From Candidatus Bathyarchaeota archaeon (GTDB lineage Archaea; Thermoproteota; Bathyarchaeia; Bathyarchaeales; Bathycorpusculaceae): a stretch of 64,000 nucleotides of DNA. Of this stretch, positions 59,396-64,000 are shown one piece after another. Within the stretch, counting starts at the first letter, position 1; each line of letters begins with the position of its first letter. The DNA lies in contig JAMDCQ010000014.1 of the NCBI GenBank assembly GCA_023488905.1, positions 139,199-203,198 of the forward strand, given 5' to 3'. The notes under the pieces are model-generated. The model was not told where the DNA came from. It worked only from the letters and a program-made list of their open reading frames with translations, and made no database searches. A program made the position numbers and the translations under genes.

Positions 59396-60061
59396 TTACT
59401 TCACCCAATCAGTTGTTGTAATCAAGTTGTAAGTCTTCTTCAACCCATCAAAGATAGCGCATGCGTATGATGGAACGGTTCGGGTTGAGCCGTAGCTGCG
59501 CATCCAAAGGTCTTTAACGCCTGCTAAGCCGAGGATGACTTTGGCAACTTCACTGCTGACTAAGCCTAAGCCTCTTGGACCAGGGATGATAACTGCTCGG
59601 ACACCGCCGCATTTGCCTTCAACTTGGAAGGGTATGCTGTGTGGTTTGCCGCAGCCGCATTCCCAACTGCCACAGCCCCGTTTAACTGGGACGATGTTTA
59701 GTCGGGCGTTTACTGCTGCTTTCTCTATGGCGTTGCGGACTTGGCTTGCTTTGCCTTGGCCGAGGCCAATGTAGCCGTCTCTGTTTCCTACTGCGACGAT
59801 GGCTTTGAATCGTGATTTTTCGCCTGCGTCAGTTTGTTTCTGTACGAGGTTGACGTTAATGACTTCTTCCTGTAAGTCTGGGATCAGTGAGTCAACGATT
59901 TGTGATTCGCTGATTTTTATTCCGCTGAGGAAGACTTCTTCGATGCTTGTGATTTTGCCTTCTTGAACCATTTTGCCCAAACGGGTTTTTGGTACCCACT
60001 GTTCTAGGCTAGCTTGGCGTCTTTCGCTATCTCTGCTTTTATCTCGTGGATTTCTACTCAT
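59396..60061 (-). CDS. rps5: Ribosomal protein uS5
   Basis: A 221-residue archaeal S5 for decoding accuracy at the A site. The double-stranded RNA-binding part is KSRFKAIVAVGNRDGYIGLG with the GxG motif, followed by PRGLGLVSSEVAKVILGLAG and TTDWVK at the end. It overlaps the uL18 stop by 4 bp and lies 3 bp before uL30. Confidence 0.95.
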   Translation of the reverse strand: MSRNPRDKSRDSERRQASLEQWVPKTRLGKMVQEGKITSIEEVFLSGIKISESQIVDSLIPDLQEEVINVNLVQKQTDAGEKSRFKAIVAVGNRDGYIGLGQGKASQVRNAIEKAAVNARLNIVPVKRGCGSWECGCGKPHSIPFQVEGKCGGVRAVIIPGPRGLGLVSSEVAKVILGLAGVKDLWMRSYGSTRTVPSYACAIFDGLKKTYNLITTTDWVK

Positions 60062-61134
60062 TCTTTCTTTTCACCCTTCTTGGTTGCCTTTTTGGCTGGT
60101 GCTTTTTCTTTAGCGGGAGCGGTTTTCTCTTCTTTAGCTGCTTTTTCCTTGGGAGCTGCCTTCTTCTTTGGTGCAGCTTTTACTTTGGCTTCTTTAGCTG
60201 GAGCTTCCTCGGCGACTTCGGCTTTTCCAGCTTTTGCCGCTTTGGCTTTTGCAGGGGCTTTTTCTGCTTTGGCAGCTTTGGGGGCTTTTGCAGGTTTCTC
60301 TGCGGGCGTCTCTGCTGGAGCTGCTTTGGCTGGTTCAGCTTTAGCTTCAGGTGCTTTTTCCTCAGCTTTTGGCTTTGGAGCCTCTTCTTTTGAGGCTGGC
60401 GCTTTCTCTTTTACTGGCGCTGGAACAGCTTCGGGCGCTTTTGCTGGAGGAGCCTTTTCCTTTGGCGGAGCGGCTTTCTCCTTGACAGGCGCAGCTTTGG
60501 CTGGAGCTTTCTTTGGTTTGGTTTCGGGTTCTGGAGCAATGGTTATGCCCTTGAACGTTGCGGCTATTGCAGCTTTTACTGTGCGGTAGTGTTCGGGGAG
60601 GTTTTCTGGGGCGACGTCTGCTTCGATGAACTTGGAGAATTTGGCTTGGTACTCATCAGAGTCTGCACCTAGTTCTTCAGCATAAGTTGCTATGTGGTCG
60701 CCTTTGTTGCGGTCTGTCACGATTTTTCCTTCGCCATGAGGAACTTCCACGCCTGCGTCTAAGACGCCGTTGAGAACGGCGAAGACTTTGCTGCCTTTAG
60801 TTGGAATAACCATGCCGATGTCGAGGATTGCTTCGTTTATGCCTGCAGTTTTTGCTTTTAATCCGCAGAGCAAACCGGTTAAGTATGCGGCTGGGATGTT
60901 GCCTGTGGCTGCTTTCCAACCGTATTTCTTGATGAGTTCACGGCTGTTGGCGGCTGCGAGCACTTGGTCGCCGATTGCTTTAGCGATGATTATTTGTACT
61001 GATACGTTTTTGAGTGAGGGGCGCACGACAAGGCGGGGTCTACCTGAAACTACCATAGCTTTACGGGCTTGATAATCAGTTTTACCTTCGCGTCTGCGTC
61101 TAAGTTGTACTCTGTAGTGTGCACTTCTTGCCAT
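60058..61134 (-). CDS. rpl18: Ribosomal protein uL18 with long Ala/Lys/Pro tail
   Basis: A 358-residue protein. Residues 1 to about 200 are a normal archaeal uL18 (YRVQLRRRREGKTDYQARKA, AYLTGLLCGLKAKTAGINEA, DIGMVIPTKGSKVFAVLNGV, KIVTDRNKGDHIATYAEELG). Residues about 205-358 are a low-complexity Ala/Lys/Pro/Glu tail of about 150 residues (EKPAKAPKAAKAEKAPAKAK), far beyond the family length and likely disordered and positively charged overall. ATG 61134 is preferred since GGAGGAAA precedes it and it follows the eL19 stop by one base. Confidence 0.92.
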   Translation of the reverse strand: MARSAHYRVQLRRRREGKTDYQARKAMVVSGRPRLVVRPSLKNVSVQIIIAKAIGDQVLAAANSRELIKKYGWKAATGNIPAAYLTGLLCGLKAKTAGINEAILDIGMVIPTKGSKVFAVLNGVLDAGVEVPHGEGKIVTDRNKGDHIATYAEELGADSDEYQAKFSKFIEADVAPENLPEHYRTVKAAIAATFKGITIAPEPETKPKKAPAKAAPVKEKAAPPKEKAPPAKAPEAVPAPVKEKAPASKEEAPKPKAEEKAPEAKAEPAKAAPAETPAEKPAKAPKAAKAEKAPAKAKAAKAGKAEVAEEAPAKEAKVKAAPKKKAAPKEKAAKEEKTAPAKEKAPAKKATKKGEKKE

Positions 61135-61135
61135 C

Positions 61136-61591
61136 TTAACGTTTCCTCCACTGGTCATTTGCTTTTAGGTTACGCTCCATTTCAGCGATGGATTGGAATC
61201 TGCCGCTACCCGCCATACGGTAGTATTGGGTGTAGGTGGATTCTGTGATTACTCGGCTTGCTTTTAGCTCGCGGAGTTTTCGTCGCAGAGAGCGGATTCT
61301 GATCATCCAAGCGTCTTTCTGAGTAACTTTTGCGTAGCCTGCGCCTGTGACGCTACCTGGTCCGCTGCGTCGGCCTAAGCGTTTTTTGCCTCGGATGGTT
61401 TTTGCGCGTGAGCGGCTTACGCCTTTCTCAGGTAATGAAACGATGACTTTTTCGTGAATGAGTTTTCGGACTTCTTCACGTGTGATTGCGCCTTCAACGT
61501 CGTCCATACGTTCAGGGTCTATCCAAACGCGGTTCTGCCCAATTTTGAGAATTTGAGAGGCTAGACGTCTCTGTCCACTTAGGTTGGTCAT
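61136..61591 (-). CDS. rpl19e: Ribosomal protein eL19
   Basis: A 151-residue archaeal/eukaryotic-type protein. Recognisable segments: RRLASQILKIGQNRVWIDPE, KVIVSLPEKGVSRSRAKTIR, GSVTGAGYAKVTQKDAWMIR and YTQYYRMAGSGRFQSIAEME. It overlaps the eL32 gene by 4 bp at its start and leads directly to uL18. Confidence 0.95.
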   Translation of the reverse strand: MTNLSGQRRLASQILKIGQNRVWIDPERMDDVEGAITREEVRKLIHEKVIVSLPEKGVSRSRAKTIRGKKRLGRRSGPGSVTGAGYAKVTQKDAWMIRIRSLRRKLRELKASRVITESTYTQYYRMAGSGRFQSIAEMERNLKANDQWRKR

Positions 61592-62154
61592 TGTTTTTCT
61601 TCTCCTTTCTGGGGTTTAGATTTTTCTTTTTTTGCTGCTTTCTTCTTAGGTGTAGCTTTCTTCTCTTTTTTGGGCTTCTTTTCTTTAGTTTCCTTTTCTG
61701 CTTTGGTTTCTTCGCCTTCTACTTCGTCCTCTTCTTCTGTTTCTTCAGTGGTTTCGGCGGTTAGTTTGACGTTGAGGACTTTCAGGTTGAGTTCTTTGGC
61801 TTTAGCGATGATGTCTGCGCGTTTTCGTTTACCAACAGTGTGGGCAATACGGACTGCCTGAGTGTTGATGTCGACGTTTGCTAGGTCTGCTACGTTGTAA
61901 ACTATGACTTCTTGGTAGCCTGATGGATGAAGGAATCGGGCGATTTTTGGTCCCTTGTAACCCATGCTGGGTCCTGGAGGCCAACCTTTGATTTTTCGGC
62001 GGATTTTGTTGTCGAGTCCGCGTGGTCGGCGCCAGCTTAGGCTGAAGCGGTCGTACTTCCAGCTTTCGGCTCGTACGAATTTGGGCTTCTTATTTCTGGC
62101 ACGTGTCCTAACTTGAAGTGCTTTTCGTGATGGAGTAATTTTCTTTTCGCTCAT
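61588..62154 (-). CDS. rpl32e: Ribosomal protein eL32 with acidic/basic tail
   Basis: A 188-residue protein; residues about 20-130 are the eL32 core (KKPKFVRAESWKYDRFSLSW, RRPRGLDNKIRRKIKGWPPG, HTVGKRKRADIIAKAKEL). After about residue 136 a charged low-complexity tail follows (TTEETEEEDEVEGEETKAEK, then Lys/Pro-rich KPKKEKKATPKKKAAKKEKS), longer than usual. It overlaps uL6 by one base. Confidence 0.92.
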   Translation of the reverse strand: MSEKKITPSRKALQVRTRARNKKPKFVRAESWKYDRFSLSWRRPRGLDNKIRRKIKGWPPGPSMGYKGPKIARFLHPSGYQEVIVYNVADLANVDINTQAVRIAHTVGKRKRADIIAKAKELNLKVLNVKLTAETTEETEEEDEVEGEETKAEKETKEKKPKKEKKATPKKKAAKKEKSKPQKGEEKQ

Positions 62155-62699
62155 TATGCCATTCCTTCGTTACGTTCATAAGTGTAGATGCCGTCAAGGA
62201 AGACTCTCGGGTCTTTTCGGCGAACCTTTGTGGATTGTTCGATGTTGGCGGCGGTTTGGCTGACGTCCTCTAGGTTTGCGCCTTGGAGGATGATGTCTTC
62301 TGCTTCGATTTTGACTTTGACGTCGCCTAAGATTTTGACGCTGCGGGGTCTGCGTTCACCGGTAAAGTTTTCGATGAGTACGTTTTTGCCTTGGAGTTTA
62401 ACTGAGATGGGGAAGTGGAAGGCGAAGAATTTCATCTTGTATGTGTAGCCTTTGGTGACGCCTGTGATCATGTTGTTTATGTGTGAGCAGATGGTTCCTA
62501 CCAGAGCGGTTTCCTTTTTGCGTGGCCACTTAGCCGATATGCGAACGTTTTTGTCTTGGCCTTCTATGGCTACTGTTGCATAAGAGAAGTCGCGTGTTAG
62601 GTTACCCTTTGCGCCTTTAACGTTGATTGTTTTGCCGACTACATTGAGTGTTACGTCGTCTGGAACTTGAATGGTTCGGGATACTTCTGGAAGCCGCAT
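62154..62699 (-). CDS. rpl6: Ribosomal protein uL6
   Basis: A 181-residue two-repeat protein near the sarcin-ricin loop. Repeat 1 and 2 signatures: TIQVPDDVTLNVVGKTINVK, GTICSHINNMITGVTKGYTY, FAFHFPISVKLQGKNVLIEN and VKIEAEDIILQGANLEDVSQ. Archaeal length is normal. It overlaps eL32 by one base. Confidence 0.95.
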   Translation of the reverse strand: MRLPEVSRTIQVPDDVTLNVVGKTINVKGAKGNLTRDFSYATVAIEGQDKNVRISAKWPRKKETALVGTICSHINNMITGVTKGYTYKMKFFAFHFPISVKLQGKNVLIENFTGERRPRSVKILGDVKVKIEAEDIILQGANLEDVSQTAANIEQSTKVRRKDPRVFLDGIYTYERNEGMA

Positions 62700-62713
62700 A
62701 AAACGTTTCTCTC

Positions 62714-63097
62714 CTAGTACACGAAGGCTAAGAGCCTTCCTCCGATGTTCTTTTCTTCAGCATCCTTGTGGGCGATGACGCCTTGAGATGTTGAGACAAC
62801 CATGATACCGACGTCTCGAGAGGGGAGGAATTTCTTTTCCCAGTCCTCGTACTCGTCGGCTTGCACTGCAAAGCGGGGCTTTACGGGGCCGCACTTGTTG
62901 ATTCTACCGAGAAGTTGGACTTTGAATTTCCCTTGTCGTCCGTCATCGATGAATTCGAATTCGCCTATGTAACCGTTTAGTTGCATGATGCGTAGAACTC
63001 GCCCCAATAGTTTAGAGGCAGGGCTAATGATGCATTCGCGTTTGTTGCGTGTTTCGTTGTTTATGATGGTTACGAGACCATTTGTTAAAGTGTCCAT
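62714..63097 (-). CDS. rps8: Ribosomal protein uS8
   Basis: A 127-residue small-subunit protein. Segments match archaeal S8: [60 protein letters not shown] and [18 protein letters not shown] at the end. It lies between uS14 (16 bp) and uL6 (14 bp). Confidence 0.94.
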   Translation of the reverse strand: MDTLTNGLVTIINNETRNKRECIISPASKLLGRVLRIMQLNGYIGEFEFIDDGRQGKFKVQLLGRINKCGPVKPRFAVQADEYEDWEKKFLPSRDVGIMVVSTSQGVIAHKDAEEKNIGGRLLAFVY

Positions 63098-63113
63098 TTG
63101 TTTCTTTTAGCTC

Positions 63114-63278
63114 CTACTCATATTTCTTGAAACCTAATTTTGGGGCAGCCTCTCTAAAACAGTGCCTACATAAATATAAATTGTAACGTCGGATAACGGG
63201 GCCATACGAGCCACATCTTTGACATGGACGTGAACCTTTGCCGTATTTTCGTTCTTTCTTGACTTGCTGTTTTCCCAT
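63114..63278 (-). CDS. rps14: Ribosomal protein uS14, zinc form
   Basis: A 54-residue protein with the zinc motif: [20 protein letters not shown] then [20 protein letters not shown] and [14 protein letters not shown], giving CxxC at 19-22 and 37-40. This is the archaeal Zn form. It is too small for many automated calls. Start at 63278, stop at 63114-63116; it follows uL5 and precedes uS8. Confidence 0.95.
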   Translation of the reverse strand: MGKQQVKKERKYGKGSRPCQRCGSYGPVIRRYNLYLCRHCFREAAPKLGFKKYE

Positions 63279-63294
63279 ACATTCACTCTCTGTT

Positions 63295-63834
63295 TTAGAC
63301 GATTTCGACTCCTAAGGTTTGTTTTATGAAGACCATAGATTCTTCAGGTGTCAGGACATGCTTTGGACCGATGGATTTACTTTGGCGCTTACGAGTCTTT
63401 ATGCGTTGACCAGCTCTGTTGACAGTTACGCATATATCCATACCGAAGATGCCGATTTCAGGATCATATTTGATGCCTGGAATTTCGATGTGTTCTTTGA
63501 GGCCGAAGCTAAAGTTTCCGCGTACATCGAATGCTCGTTTGGCGAGTTTGTTGTCGACGACTGGGAAGACTTTCTTTAGGAAGTCAATTGCTTCCTGCTT
63601 TCGCAGGGTGACGACCACTGCGATGGATTCGCCTTCGCGTATACCGAAGTCTCGGATGGTTGATTTGGCTTTCTTCTTAACTGGGTTGCGTCCGGTGATT
63701 TCTGAGAGGACTTTGTTAGCTTTCTCGAGTGGTTCGCCTGATTTACCAACATTGAGGTTGACCACGACTTTCTCTATTCTGGGTTGAAGCATCGGGTGCT
63801 GTTCCCAGTTCTTAATCATGGCTTCTTCAGACAA
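63295..63834 (-). CDS. rpl5: Ribosomal protein uL5
   Basis: A 179-residue protein of the central protuberance binding 5S rRNA. Segments: [83 protein letters not shown] at 63834 overlaps the eS4 stop by 8 bp; an ATG five codons later is an alternative. Confidence 0.95.
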   Translation of the reverse strand: MSEEAMIKNWEQHPMLQPRIEKVVVNLNVGKSGEPLEKANKVLSEITGRNPVKKKAKSTIRDFGIREGESIAVVVTLRKQEAIDFLKKVFPVVDNKLAKRAFDVRGNFSFGLKEHIEIPGIKYDPEIGIFGMDICVTVNRAGQRIKTRKRQSKSIGPKHVLTPEESMVFIKQTLGVEIV

Positions 63835-64000
63835 CGTTGAATGCCTCCAGCGTGTTAATCATCGGGGCGGCTTCGCCGATTGAAAAGACGAAATCCATGA
63901 TTGTTTGGTATCGTTGGCCTTCTGCGTCTTCAATGACGACGAGAGCTTGGCGGCGTTTTTTGGCTTCAGTTTTTTCGATTTCGACGATTTGCCAGAATGC
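63827..64000 (-). CDS. rps4e: Ribosomal protein eS4, C-terminal fragment cut by window edge
   Basis: The last 57 residues ([56 protein letters not shown]) match the C-terminal part of archaeal eS4, whose place in spc operons is directly before uL5. The rest lies beyond 64000. Confidence 0.8.
   Translation of the reverse strand, partial: AFWQIVEIEKTEAKKRRQALVVIEDAEGQRYQTIMDFVFSIGEAAPMINTLEAFNVV

Noticed and set aside
60014..60589. Long plus-strand frame opposite uL18
   Set aside because: A shadow of the Ala/Lys/Pro-rich tail of uL18; the reversed GC-rich codons keep the other strand open.

Overview
The window is a stretch of archaeal chromosome. Evidence: a two-repeat TATA-binding protein, an archaeal spc ribosomal operon (eS4-uL5-uS14-uS8-uL6-eL32-eL19-uL18-uS5-uL30, then uL15-SecY) and a SecE-Spt5-uL11-uL1-uL10 operon, D-aminoacyl-tRNA deacylase of the archaeal/plant type, an archaeal signal peptidase, DUF106, an aKMT-like lysine methyltransferase, and many TTG starts behind GGAG-type ribosome binding sites or no leader at all. 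The mixture (TACK-like genes, a PQQ-propeller surface protein, mesophilic composition) fits Bathyarchaeia or a close Thermoproteota lineage; that assignment is inference. No transposase, integrase, phage gene or CRISPR array is visible.

Layout. 0-7.7 kb: tRNA methylthiotransferase, a ribbon-helix-helix regulator with an overlapping basic partner, an AlkD-like protein, tRNA-Arg(TCT), a cobalamin/siderophore-type binding protein, secreted and phosphodiesterase proteins, a CBS protein. 8-13 kb: a large surface beta-propeller protein, an alcohol dehydrogenase, lipoate ligase and a TPR protein. 13.5-15 kb: a two-gene RiPP-like unit (36-residue precursor plus radical SAM/SPASM maturase). 15-29.8 kb: housekeeping genes (PRPP synthase, tRNA G10 methyltransferase, RNase Z, Lhr helicase, a Cren7-like zinc protein, signal peptidase, TBP, PyrE, DUF106, CMP kinase). 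29.9-35.3 kb: envelope/glycan genes (three family-2 glycosyltransferases, a methyltransferase, a radical SAM/SPASM enzyme). 35-48 kb: metabolism and transport, including a threonine-synthase-like protein that lacks the PLP lysine and carries a winged-helix tail. 48-51.7 kb: SecE/Spt5/L11/L1/L10. 54-56.5 kb: SecY-uL15-Hsp20. 58.9-64 kb: the spc ribosomal operon, running off the right edge.

The most unusual signal is not a protein. Intergenic spaces carry interrelated dispersed repeats. R1 is a GACC-rich stretch ending in a TATA-like box (CCCCTTATWTAAAG), often followed by a covarying hairpin. R2 is a roughly 175-185 bp unit with imperfect terminal inverted repeats (ATCAGTAGATCAAAA) and an internal hairpin (TTGTGG-N6-CCRCAA) whose stem keeps pairing while its sequence changes. 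An R2 relative carries a GTTGTTG/CAACAAC hairpin with the loop CCCTATACA. R3 is a short TATGCAG..ACCTATAG repeat. R1 boxes lie directly in front of several R2 ends, so the composite could be a family of small-RNA genes or non-autonomous mobile units.
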